DNA of 64,000 nt from Tipula vernalis (Eukaryota; Arthropoda; Insecta; Diptera; Tipulidae), in assembly GCA_958295665.1 (NCBI GenBank), contig OY282558.1:351583034-351647033 (forward strand). The letters run 5' to 3'. The position numbers and the translations under genes were made by a program. The first letter of the stretch is position 1, and each line of letters opens with the position of its first letter. Below the pieces are notes generated by a model. That model made no database searches. It was not told where the DNA came from and worked only from the letters and a program-made list of their open reading frames with translations. Positions 33,637 through 44,939 of this stretch are shown here, piece after piece.

Positions 33637-34165
33637 GCTATTAGTGGGCTTGAACAGCTTTTTGATGCTGGTGATTCAGATTTTGATATTTTTTCATCGG
33701 ACGATCAGATTTTGATATTTTTTCATCGGAAATATTCCGCCAAAAGCTGCCATCGATGAACTGGTTGAAAAGCCACCCGAAGAAACGAACTAGTCAATTG
33801 GCAATTACCAAATTTGATCTCGCAATGATGGTGTTCTTGACAACGTGGAATTCGGAGTTAATAGACGAAGTGTTAAATTTTTAGCAAATTTACATATTTA
33901 CACTGAAAGGAGATATAGAATGGCGCCAAGGATTGTATGCATTCCAAAAATCAAAAGTGATGTTTACCGAATCTAAGTGAGATGATCTCAACCTTGATGT
34001 CCCGCCTTTGTTATACTTATCTAAATACTTTCCTGTAGAACTTTTTGAAAACGCTACGACAACAAGGAACCGCCGCCTGGAAATACACTGACGCCGACGA
34101 ACTTATCAAGATTTTCACGATTCACATACTTACGGGTTCATACTTATTATTAATGTGATACATAA
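33637..34165 (+). pseudogene. piggyBac-like transposase relic, N-terminal part
   Basis: The reading starts with the acidic leader EQLFDAGDSDFDIFSSDD, then NWLKSHPKKRTS. DVPPLLYLSKYFPVELFENA at 33994-34053 resembles the conserved entry to the piggyBac catalytic domain (family pattern: YFxxxLFxxxxxxTNxxA), followed by a shifted remnant ending near 34160. The catalytic region is missing. A tandem duplication of the 25-mer beginning CAGATTTTGATATTTTTTCA at 33676-33729 repeats part of the acidic leader. Confidence 0.55.
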
Positions 34166-34557
34166 CACAAAGATGTAACAATTTTATTTATTTATTTCTT
34201 AATTATGCAACGTTTTGTTTGAATACTTAAACTATATCAATGATTTATATCTAAATAAACCAAATTTTAATACATTTTCATTGGATATTATTAACGACCT
34301 ATTCGGACTATAGTTCCTTACATTTTTTCACAAAATTAAGTAATTGAAATGGCCAAGTAACCTCCGTAATAGGAAAATGAACTTTATTGTAGATCGTTTC
34401 CCTAAATACGAGTTCAGTAGTATTACAACCTCAATTTTAGCTAATCGCGTTTTTTTTGCATGCAGTACTTGGAACGAGTTTTGCTAAATCGAATGTTTAC
34501 CGAAATCTGTCAACGGTATTACAGAGATTTCTTGACACACTAGAAAATTAAAAATCA

Positions 34558-34642
34558 TTGCCCTCTGTACATCTGTCATAACTGAATTTGGAAATTATTT
34601 GATTAGAGCCCCCGAGGAGGTCCTTTAAGCACGGGTAGAGCT
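34558..34642 (+). repeat. 85-bp direct repeat, copy 1
   Basis: CTCTGTACATCTGTCATAAC, then TGAATTTGGAAATTATTTGA, then GGTCCTTTAAGCACGGGTAG and AGCTC. It recurs at 35525-35610 with a few changes. Confidence 0.75.
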
Positions 34643-35524
34643 CAGGGCTGAAGTGGGTGGTCTTGGGGGGCTGCCCCAAATCTTGGCAGAACACATAAGG
34701 AAACAAAAAAATAATAATTTAGAAAAGATTTCAAAATCAGGAAAAGGAAACGGGCAAATATGGGAGCGCAGACGGAGAATACTTACCTAATGAAAATGGT
34801 TGCATGTACTAACCTGACCATTCAACGAGACAACTTCCAAAATTACAATATATTTGAAATTAAAATCAAGTTAGAAAGAAAAGTCCGCTGTTTGGACACA
34901 TGTGGATATGTCATGTTAAAGAATAATGACACGCCATATTGATCGTGACGAATCGAGTGATGCCGAACTTATCCATTCGAATGGACCAACCTAAGTAAAT
35001 CTACTGATTGAAACAATTGCTGGGACAAAACCTTCAATACTACCCGTTATATCTGCTCTGGTCTAGCCTACTGAGGCGCCCGTCAATTAGTGGGAAAGGG
35101 TGGGCATCCTTTTTGTCACCTCATTTAGCCTCCGCACAACCAGACATAATCGAACCTTACCTTCATTCGTCTCAGCAGAGGCTTGGGGGAACTCCAGGAG
35201 CTAAGGCTGGTTTCGATTATGTATTATCCGATCAAGTTCTTGGTACAGTTCGTACTGTACTGCAGGTGAAACTGAATAATATCGTTGCTTGATCCCCGGG
35301 AAATCCCCGTTTTTCAAAGCTGGGCAAAGAATCGATTATGGTCTGGTACTGGGCGTATTGGTCGACGATCAAGTAGTGTTGTTTTGACTCAGATTCAGTA
35401 TGAGTTTTTATATTCCAAAACTTGCTGAGACGTATCATCCGCTTTTTGGGCACAAGTGGATAGGGGTTTCTCCATCTGTCACGGGCTGAAATAAATTGGT
35501 GTAGGATGACAATAAAATCGTTGT
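34643..35524. other. Less AT-rich 0.9-kb segment between direct repeats, unidentified
   Basis: The segment is visibly richer in G and C than its surroundings. Open frames of 60 codons (34760-34942) and 94 codons (35008-35292, MKQLLGQNLQYYPLYLLW) are present, but neither matches a family I know. Flanking by the 85-bp repeats suggests one mobile unit. Confidence 0.4.
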
Positions 35525-35610
35525 TTCTCTGTACATCTGCCGTAACTGAATTTGGAAATTATTTGAGGAGAGCCTCCGTAGCGGTCCTTTAAGCATGGCT
35601 AGAGCTCGCA
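35525..35610 (+). repeat. 85-bp direct repeat, copy 2
   Basis: Same order and orientation as 34558-34642: CTCTGTACATCTGCCGTAAC, TGAATTTGGAAATTATTTGA, GGTCCTTTAAGCATGGCTAG, AGCTC. Confidence 0.75.
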
Positions 35611-38600
35611 GCAATCAAATCAATAAGCATGAGTGCGCATAGTATGTAAACCGTAGTATCAAAAAATATTTATCTTACTAAAAATCTGGCGAATTAATTC
35701 TTCATATTAATTCTTTGAGAAATTTGGTTTGAATTCCAAGTCCCTCTTAAAAGTTTCAAAATAAGCTTTGATGTTTTCGTAAAATTTCTTTTTCATCTTG
35801 AGAAAATCCTGTTTAAGATTATAAGGTTTATCTCTTTGTAGAAATTTGATCATCACGTGGCATCGTTACATGTCTGCAATATCTTCTAGATCGAAAAAAT
35901 CGTTCAAAATAAACAACAATGAACCTTTTCCGCTGCACAAAAAAGAATAGAAATTCAACTCTCACAAACAGTGAATATACGAACAAAAAAAAAAAAAAAA
36001 CGAAAATCAATAGAAATTCTCACCTTTCAGTGATCTAACAAAAAAATTAAATTTAACTTTGCAATATAACCAACGAACCAAATATAAAAAAATACAAACA
36101 ATTTGTAATTAATCAGCACAAAAGTCAAAAGTTTATATTAAAAAAGTTTACAAATTTTATTTTGTTGTTGATTTTTTTTTTTTTAAACTTGCGATTTTTA
36201 TTCATCCGTTTATGTTTTTTTTTTGTATATTCATACAACAAAACATGTATTTGAAGAGGATACCATATTTTACAGAAACTAAAATAAAAAATGATAGTTG
36301 CAAAGGATATAATATGAATGTGTTACAGTGACATCTGAAACCATATATCTGAGTGCTTACAACACAAAAAAAAAGTTAAAATCGATAACGAGCAAAAATT
36401 GATTTACTTGACAGCAATAACAGCAACCATGATATGAGTATGTATTATATACGAGTATTATGGACATAAAATTATTATCGTCAATATTTTGACTAGACAA
36501 CTGATTATGGTTGATTTAATAATTTAACCTCAATTTATTCAGTGTGTGTATAGCACACAGATCACCATAATATGTAAGAAGAAGAGAAACGTTTTTTTTC
36601 CTTTGGGTTGGCAACAAAAAAAAAAAAATTATTTATTGATTTTTCTTTTCTCTTGATTATTACCACAATTTGATATTCTTCCTTGGTGTAGCGCGATGGT
36701 AAACAAAAACCTTCCTTACTATTACTACATAAAGACGTGTACACTCTTTCTCTTGTGTATACGTTATTCGTTTTAAAATGACGAAACTTGGGTATGGATG
36801 TATGTATGTACTCGTATGAACGACATCCCACTTTCAGAAAAGCATAAAAAGCTCAATGTACAAAGTATATAACACATATACGATAAGAGATCGTGCTAGA
36901 AATGCAAAATTTTTATATGCGGATCTATTTATAAACTATAAACACATAGTACCATAATAATAGTACAAACATACACATTATACAAAAGGAAAATACAAAT
37001 CAAAGAGATTCATGTTAGAAGCTGAACAAAACAAAAATACAAAACAAAAAGGGTATTATTCTGGAAAAGGAAACATACAAAACCAAACTTTTTTTTTTTT
37101 TTTAAACATCTATAAATACGGTGTTTGCACTTCGTGATAGAATTATCTATTCTTTTGCGAGTACCGAGTTTCTCTGGGTTTGTGTAATACAAAAGAAATG
37201 AACTCTTCTATTACAAAAAAAAAAAAAAATGATATCCATTTTGTTGTTGCTGTGCTTAAGTAAACTTTTTAATATTTTAGGGCATGACGTTTATTTTTGT
37301 TTAGTACATAAGCATAATCCTATTGTTGATTGATAGAGTAAAATTACAGGGCCCGTTAAATGTTTTAAAATTTTATGAAAAAAGTTCCTTCTTAACTAAT
37401 TTAAATAATTGAGACGTTAAAAAAATATTGATTTTTTATTACAAAAACATTTTACAGGGGATGGGGAGGAGAGGGGGGAGGGGCAAATTATTTATTCAAA
37501 GTATGTATTTTAATAATTACCAGTATTTTTAGTGTATAATAATAATAATGAAAAAACCGAAAGATTTATGCATAAATAATTTGTGGTTTCTCCTAAGCAA
37601 AACCTATTTTATAGGTTATGATACATCTAATCTATACATAGTTTTGAAAATATTAATTTCAATTTAGGTTTTTTTTTTGTTATTCATGTGTTTGTGGTGA
37701 CATTAATAATTAATAGGATATTTAATTAATTTTTGTTTTTGTTTGTGGAATAACTGTGGTAATTTTTATGTTTTTAAAACTACATATTTGTATATTTTAA
37801 GATTACATAACCGATTAAACATAATACATTACATTAAATATAAAAAACGTTTGACTGAACGTTTATCAGACGACACTTATGGAACTAGAAATATTATTTT
37901 GATCTTTCGAGAGTTATTTTTTATTTTTAAATTGGATGAACAAGTGAACATGAATATGATAATTGAAGCAAATTACACCTCTGTTACTTAAAGTTTTATG
38001 GTTTTCTCCATTTCGCAATGATCCAGTTAGGTAACGTGAACCCTGCAAGATTTTTTTGATTTTACTATTAATCTATTATAACTGACAGTGACTCAGGACA
38101 TGATTTTGCCGATATAAAGAGTTCTGGTAACATGAATAAACAATTATTTGGAATTTCCGACGATTAAAAAATTACAAAACAAAAATATAATTTATATTCC
38201 TTTCTTACCCACGTAATAGTAAAAATAAATTTAGGTTTAAGCGATCTTTAATTAAAGGTTTTTTCCGTAGGTATTTAGCAATAAAAAATGTTTATTTAAG
38301 AAGATTTTTAATTTTAATTAGAATATATCAGTTTCGTTTTTTGTAGTGATCAGATCGATCTATAAAATCTAACAAATAAATATTTAAACAATAAACACAT
38401 TTCATCGTTAACATTTTTAAACCCTCAACAGCGTACAGAATTCATTCGTTTCGTAAATGCGTCACCATATTTTTGGTGCATCAGACCGGATAGTTTTAAT
38501 TAAAATCTAAAGTTCAATATCGTTAATAATAATCAAATAGTGGTTCAATAGTTAAATTGTTAACCTACTCATATACAGACCAGAATATTCTAGATTTGTC

Positions 38601-38644
38601 AATGAAATAATTGATTTTGGCAAACTTATGACGATATAGTGTTT
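35611..38644. other. AT-rich non-coding DNA
   Basis: Homopolymer runs lie near 35984, 36174, 36615, 37088 and 37215. A G-rich tract at 37457-37483 is listed separately. I found no coding or splice-flanked exon on either strand. Confidence 0.45.
37457..37483 (+). other. G-quadruplex-type tract
   Basis: GGGGATGGGGAGGAGAGGGG continues to a second G run and ends GGGG: four G runs of four or more, with loops of 2, 6 and 1 bases. This is striking in such AT-rich DNA. Confidence 0.75.
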
Positions 38645-39104
38645 GAAGAAAATACCAGTGATTGCACGAAGATCGAATTATTAACAAGAAATATTAAGGG
38701 ATTATTACTCACGGAGCTTGACAAACGTGATATTCGTCAAACGATGTGCTATATTAAATTGCCTGAGCCTCAGATTCGAGAATTTTGACTGGAACATATG
38801 ATATTGGTAAATTTTCCTATTTATTGGGCAAGTTTAAGGGTGAAGCCAAATCCTGGTATGAAACTGCTTGGCAAATTTTGTTAAATCAGTAAAATAATGA
38901 AAGGGTAATTGTCGAAAACCATTTAAACGCCATATTAAACATTCCCAAGCATTCAAGTAATATGTTAGCAGATTTAAAAAATATTTTTGAGATAGCCTCT
39001 GCAAACATTGATTCGTTAGAAACATGAGAATTTCGCTTGGGTAAATTTGCTGAAATATTAATAGTTCGAATTATTTTAGGGAGATTAGATTTGAATTCAA
39101 GGAA
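38645..39104 (+). pseudogene. BEL/Pao retrotransposon gag, part 1
   Basis: Gag forms the particle of this LTR retrotransposon. Blocks in order: TELDKRDIRQTMCYIKLPEP near 38715-38775, a frameshift, KGEAKSWYETAWQILLNQ at 38836-38889, NNERVIVENHLNAILNIPKH, then NMLADLKNIFEIASANIDSL, and FRLGKFAEILIVRIILGRLD ending near 39096. This is the helical gag domain of BEL/Pao elements. A few stops and frameshifts are visible. The frame is cut at 39105 by an insertion and resumes at 42613. LTRs were not recognised. Confidence 0.85.
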
Positions 39105-42100
39105 CACTCAACACTACAATTATTATATTTTGATCCAGGAAATCATATTCAACTATATTTGATATACCCTAATATATTACAATAATAAATGTCATTTACC
39201 TAATTACTAGAATTATGTTTGATAAACTCTATTAAAATATGATAAATGCAATAATTCCCGACTTTAATGATTGCAACAATCATACGATATGATTCATGAT
39301 CGAGACAATCATAGTATGGTTTTATATATGATCAGCAAAATCTAAATATGGTTAGAACAATTATAATACAATTAGGTCTATCATAATAGAATTGGGTCTA
39401 TCATAACAAAATAACGGTTTATTGGAATTTATTTATATCTCCTCGTGTTTGCTACGGTCATATCGAATTGAATTTTTGTTCTAATTAGATGCAATTGTTA
39501 CCTAATCTCGCGAGAAGTTTTAAATAAAAAAAAATATTATAACAATTAATAATTTTATTTAATTACTTTATTATTAATATTAATATTTGTAAAGTTTTAC
39601 TGATATTAGTAGTTTTAAAACCTAAATCTAAAGAGAATTATTTTTAGTGGGATAAACAGTTATAAAACCTTATAAGAGGCTATTCCTGCCTTGCACTGTG
39701 ATATTAATTATTAATGTGTCTAAGTAATACAACTTTAAGAAAATAATTGTACAAAAATAGTTTTTGAGAATCACAAATTCAATCTGGTTCAATAGATTCA
39801 AAACAAGTAATATCAACATAATTAATCACATTTAAAATTTTATTCGACTGTACAAATTTTTAGGACTTAGAAAAAACTTTATTGAAAAATTATCCAGCTA
39901 TTTCGGTTAAAATTGGCAAACCAATTACGCTTGCGACAAAGGAATAGAACAACGTACCTACGATCAATTGCAACCAAAAAAAATTGTAAGTATTAGAATC
40001 AAATTAAAAATATCATTCATTGCGGTTTCTTTAGGCTTTTTAAGGACGACTTTACAAAATTCGCGAAACTTATGCAAATCTGATTTCCAAAAGAGCTACA
40101 GGGGACGTAGTTTATTCAGTGTTTCGTAGGCTGCATTGCCAAAGGTAATACAATGTAATTTGCATTAAACTATACTATATGAATGCTCAGTGTAGTTATT
40201 TTTATTTTCAGGAAAACTATTCAATGTTTACAGCAATCACAGAGCCTGTGACCTACTACCTCAACCATCCAAATAATAGTGAAATATCGAATTTAGATAA
40301 ATTTATAAAAATCTCTTCAGCTAATATTTACTTTAATTTATTTTCAATGATTTATTGTATTAACTATTTAAAATATTGATGACTGCGAGGAGCTTTACGA
40401 TCGTTGAAAAAAAACAATACTTAAAGAATTAACCCTCATTGTTTCCCTCATTAGTAACAGAATTAATGTCTAAATTGGTTAGTTGTATAAATTACTTGCA
40501 TCTTATAACAATATTAATACATAATTTTTCCACTATTTCCAGATGAGCATTGATGCTACCCTAAAACATTGGAAACAAGTTTCCGAAAAAGATATTGATA
40601 AAACCAGATCATCCAGAGACGTTTCTGTGAGTAGTTCGGCTGGCTGCATGCCAAATTAATATTTATAAGTGGCTATCATTTAATTTTTGTTTAATAATTG
40701 GTTCTTTTAAAACACTAAGGCAACCAAATTAACCTAAATTTCTCGTAATTTTTTGCAATAAATTGATTTAAAAAAAACGAAAATTCGGCAGAAATTTTCG
40801 TATACATAATTATTAAATAAAATTTTAATAAATTATTTTTGGTTATAATTTATCCACTTATAAAAAATTTTTAAAAATAAAGACCATTTTTGAATTGATT
40901 AATGAAATTAATTAAAACGTTTTATTGCCTAAAGGCCATGTCACATACGCAAACGGCAAACTAGAATTTCAAACCGACCACCCCAGTTTTTCACAAAATT
41001 GTTTCATTTGCTATATCAAAAATATGAAAAAATGTTTCAATAAGTACCACCTTTTTCTAGAAAATTTTATTAAAATTAATTTCACGGACAAATTTTCGGC
41101 CGGCAAAATATAAAATTGTTATTTTTTAAATCAAATTAAATAAATTTTAATAAAATTTAAAACAATAACTAAGAGCTTTAATTGTTTTAAGTTTTTTTTT
41201 TAAATTTATTTAATTTTATTTAAAAAAAACTGCAATTTTAAAATATCATTGTAGGTTTAATAATTTTGATATTGAAAATGATACAATTTTGTGAAAAATG
41301 GACGGTTTGAAATACCGGTTTGCCATTATTGTGCATGGGGCAACGTCTTTACTTTCTACAAAAAGTAAAGTCTAGTGCATTATTTAATGTTTCTCGTAAA
41401 ATTGTCTTTTCTGATTTACCTTCACACGAAGCCAAAAGAATAAATGTGGCAAAACAAATTAGATATGACTGTTTGGTGGGTATCAAATAAAGTTCATATA
41501 AACTAATTTTAATTTTTTTTTTTAATTTTAAGATAACCATAATTTTAAAGTTCTGTGAATAGCTAGTATCAGTCAAGCAAAAAACGTTTTGACTATTTTA
41601 TCTTAATTCAATAATATTTTTATTTACAGATGAACGATTAACGCTTAGTACTTCTGCTATACATTCTTCCGCACTACGGAGGAATCACATAGAAAAAAAA
41701 TTTTCGCCTTTCTAAAAAAAAAATTCCAAATTCGTTCATAGATACTATATGTATATAAAAGGTAATTAGACTATGTTTTAATTACATCAAAAGCTACAAC
41801 CTGTTTTTCTTGCAGATACTAGTTCAAGCGGCCGAAACGAAAGGAAATCCAGAATTTCTAATTCTTGGTTATGTTTGAAGGAAAACGTACTTGTCTACGA
41901 ATGCTTAAGAACCATTAAATACTGTCTTTAATATTTGTTTGGGTATAAATATTAATTATCCACCATGTTGCGAACATGCGTGGCTCTTCATACAAACGGC
42001 TATATATATCACAGACAATATAACATAACAGACCATGATCCAATGAAACCAGCTGTATTTACTTTAACTAAAGATGTAACATCCTAAGATTATAAGGATT

Positions 42101-42612
42101 GATAAATGATTTTTTAAAATTATCTTAAAGATAATGCTTAATATTTTTCTAATGAATTATTAAATTCTTTAATTTTAAGCTTAGTTTAACTAATGAATTT
42201 GGTGCACGATACTGATTTTAAGTGGCGGTTTATTGGAACTAAAAGATTTACAAATTTCACAGTTCAAAAATATAAGTTTACTTGCAAGGAAAAGTTATTT
42301 ACCACTAATTTCATTGAATTCAGAAATATTCTTCAATAATCCAGTTAGGTTGGTATCCAGATAGTATTCCTAAATATGTTCTTGTTAAACAGTTACTGAA
42401 CTATAAAATGGGATATTTTAGTTCTGTTCAACATTTGGAAACAATTTCTTATCGAAATTTCAGGAACTATAAATATGTTTTTTTTGATTTATGTACATAT
42501 ATATGGTATATATGATAATAATATTTTTGTATGATTTTCTTAATCATTGCATTTAATCATATTTATGATGGTTACTTTTATGATCAGCTCAATCATATTT
42601 TTTCTCTAAGTG
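39105..42612. mobile_element. 3.5-kb insertion in BEL gag, unidentified DNA transposon with intron-like structure
   Basis: BEL coding sequence stops before 39105 and resumes after 42612. The ends read CACTCAACACT and CTCTAAGTG, so both termini show CACT. AAGGAA lies immediately outside on both sides (39099-39104 and 42613-42618). Subterminal sequences are inverted copies: ATATGATAAATGCAATAATT near 39237 against the complement of AATCATTGCATTTAATCATA near 42541, and many ATCATA words occur at both ends. Inside, short coding-like pieces lie between consensus splice sites on the plus strand (next entry). Confidence 0.65.
39865..42120 (+). pseudogene. Spliced gene remnant inside the 3.5-kb insertion, function unknown
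   Basis: Exon-like pieces with splice signals: DLEKTLLKNYPAISVKIGKP after TTTTAG at 39864, ending before GTAAGT near 39986; KIRETYANLISKRATGDVVY and FRRLHCQ (40046-40142) before GTAATAC, with TTTTCAG at 40210 next; MSIDATLKHWKQVSEKDIDK after TTTCCAG at 40543; SALFNVSRKIVFSDLPSHEA (41373-41432) before GTGGGT near 41477; DERLTLSTSAIHSSALRRNH after TTTACAG near 41630; DTSSSGRNERKSRISNSWLC after TTGCAG near 41816; and LRTCVALHTNGYIYHRQY near 41965. Some pieces contain stops, so it is a relic. I recognise no domain. It is probably the element's own transposase, but this is inference. Confidence 0.4.
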
Positions 42613-43085
42613 AAGGAATTTGAAAACGAGTTAGTGTTAAGTGAGTTTCCTAAATGGATAAAACTTAAAGAATTCCTTCAAAAAAGGCTCGCATTTTACA
42701 ACCAATAAGTACTTATAAAAAATTAGAATTCCCAGATGCAGATTTTTATCAGCGTTTCAACAAACTTCTGGAGCCGTTTTTCGTTTGGTTCGCCGTCCCA
42801 TTTGTAGAAATCAGCATACATTAAATTCGTGTCCAGATTTTATCAAACTTTCGTCTTTAGATCGATTTAATAGAATCAAGGAATTAAAATTATGCATAAA
42901 CTGCCTCAAACCTAATCATATAGTTTCGCAGTGCACCAATTTTTCTTGTAAGCGTTGTTCGTACAAACACCACACACTGCTGCATAGAAATCAAATTGAA
43001 CCAAATAAACAACCAGCAGCAACCGTCGACATATTTTACTATCAACAGTCTTAGCTTTAGTTCAAAATTCAACGGGGGATTATAT
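42613..43085 (+). pseudogene. BEL/Pao gag, part 2, with CCHC zinc knuckle
   Basis: EFENELVLSEFPKWIKLKEF (42616-42675) resumes the gag helical domain. The open stretch 42785-43054 carries CINCLKPNHIVSQC (CCHC knuckle, C-x2-C-x4-H-x4-C) and CKRCSYKHHTLLH (a second Cys/His box), as in BEL/Pao gag, with CPDFIKLSSLDRFNRIKELK before it. The protease entry (LALVQNSTGDYI) lies at 43049-43085 and is interrupted by the hAT-type element. Between 42675 and 42785 the reading is frameshifted. Confidence 0.9.
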
Positions 43086-44003
43086 CAGAGCCTTCTAGAG
43101 TATAGAGCCATAATCTTAATGACGTATTTTTTAGAAGCTTTTTTAGTGGTATAACTTTTCACTGATTTCCATAGGAATCCATAGTAAATATGGTGTTTTT
43201 TAGCTTCAAGTTTTTCAATGAAAAAAGCAAAAATATTATAAAATGTTTATATAAAAGTTTTCTACATATCTTTAAGAACAATATACAAGAAGGCCATATT
43301 GGTATTATGTAAATATTGATTGCAGAAATATTAAAATTAAATTATTTCTAAAATATATTTTTCAAACTTTCATTTTGAAAAATACATCAAAGTTGGCTCT
43401 GATGAATTAAAATAATACTTGCCAAATTTATCTTTAGTTTTACTAGTGAACGTAAGATGTCTAAAATGGTAAAAGAAAAATATGAAAAAAAATTATTTAA
43501 TCGCAAAATTATCACACGTTCTTATATTTTGTGAATTTGTTTTGCTTTTCCTACAATTTTTGAACTTGAAATTTCCCCAGGTGGTAATTTTTGGCACGAT
43601 TTTTCCAAATTTGTACGGCCATCACTGCCATCTATGTAATGTGTATTGACTTAAATGACCAAACGAATCGTAGTAAGCTTTTATTTTAATTTGACCAGAA
43701 TGCTGTTGTTATGAATTTTTTTTAATATTTTGGTTTAAATAAATCAATTATTACAAGAAAATGAAAACGATTTACTTAAACGATATTCATATATGTTGAA
43801 ACTCAAACATTTATGAAAGTATTTCAGAAATCATAATTAAGAATTTGTAACGTTTTCATTTAAAAATTTGTCTTAGGAAAAAAAGTGATTTCCCATATGT
43901 TTTGTGTGTTTTACTATGAAAAGTTTCGTTTTTTCCTCGTTTCTAATTCCCTTATAAAAGCTCAGATTTTTTGATTATGGCTCTATAAAATACAGGGTGC
44001 TCT
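43086..44003 (+). mobile_element. 0.9-kb hAT-type non-autonomous element, copy B
   Basis: The element is 918 bp and starts CAGAGCCTTCTAGAGTATAG. It ends GATTATGGCTCTATAAAATA then CAGGGTGCTCT, an imperfect inverted match to the start (shared inner block ATAGAGCCATAATC). The flanks are a perfect 8-bp duplication, GATTATAT, at 43078-43085 and 44004-44011. Removing the element and one GATTATAT joins the BEL reading as STGDYI-PCR. It is collinear with copy A at 8442-9357. No transposase is present. Confidence 0.9.
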
Positions 44004-44850
44004 GATTATATTCCGTGTCGCACTTTTTTAGATTAAAATCAAGTAAACTTTGTTACAACATATCTATTTGAAAAACTAGGATTAGTTTTCCAATGCAGTA
44101 ATATAGCAAGTAGTTTCGGAATTAAATATTCAAAAATCTAATCTTTCTAGAAAATGTGCATCAAACTTTCGATTGAATAGTACTAACTTTAAAATGAAAT
44201 TGTAAATGTGAATCGTGCTAGTTATAACTAACCACTTACCTCAATATAAGTTGGATATTTCTAAATGAAATGTGCCAAAGAATATTTGTATAGCCGACCC
44301 TATGTTCACTATACCAAATAAATTAGGTATTTTATTGGTTGTTGAATGTTTTTTGAAATAATTTTGAAAGATACAATGCAACTTGATCATAGAAACGAAA
44401 TTAGGCTGGATATAGGTGATGATCATGTAAATAAACTGCTGGCGCGATGATTACTACAAAACGAAGCTTGTGAAACTTCAGTTGTGGAATACCCAGACGA
44501 GAAACATTGCGAAGAACTCTTTAAGAAAACCACCAATAGAGATAATGCTGTTAGTTTGCCATTAAAAAATAATCCAAATGACGCTCTAGGTAACTCTCAT
44601 TTAGTAGCTAGTAAACGATTTTCGAACTTTGATAAATTATTAAACTGCGATCCTGAATTAAAACATAACTAAAATAAATTTATGGAAGAATATCTCCAAT
44701 TAGGACACATGAGATTATCAACTAGTAGCAATGATTCAGGATATTTTTTACCACATTACCCGATTTTCGAGTAGTACAACCAAATTAAGGGTTGGTTTCG
44801 ATGCATCTTTGTTAAATATTAACTGCTTTTCTTGATGTTTGATGTGATCC
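44004..44850 (+). pseudogene. BEL/Pao pol: protease remnant and start of RT
   Basis: After the hAT-type element the reading continues through degraded protease blocks (KLGLVFQCSNIASSFGI near 44075-44130, ADPMFTIPNKI near 44300), then the RT lead-in YPDEKHCEELFKKTT and VSLPLKNNPNDALGNSHLVA at 44490-44612. FMEEYLQLGHM at 44681-44713 and KLRVGFDAS (44784-44810) are typical BEL RT motifs. The reading is lost near 44850, where a non-LTR relic takes over. RT active site, RNase H and integrase are absent. Confidence 0.85.
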
Positions 44851-44939
44851 AGAGCAGATCATATATGAAACGACACTATTTTGAAACGTCTCGAAGTGAC
44901 CAAAACAAAGTTTAAGGAGCCCTAAAAATACTTGAAATT

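Noticed and set aside
35828..36010. Minus-strand frame MPRDDQISTKR near possible splice-like sites, considered as a complexin 5' exon
   Set aside because: The residues do not resemble complexin, and the upstream part is a Phe/poly-T artefact.
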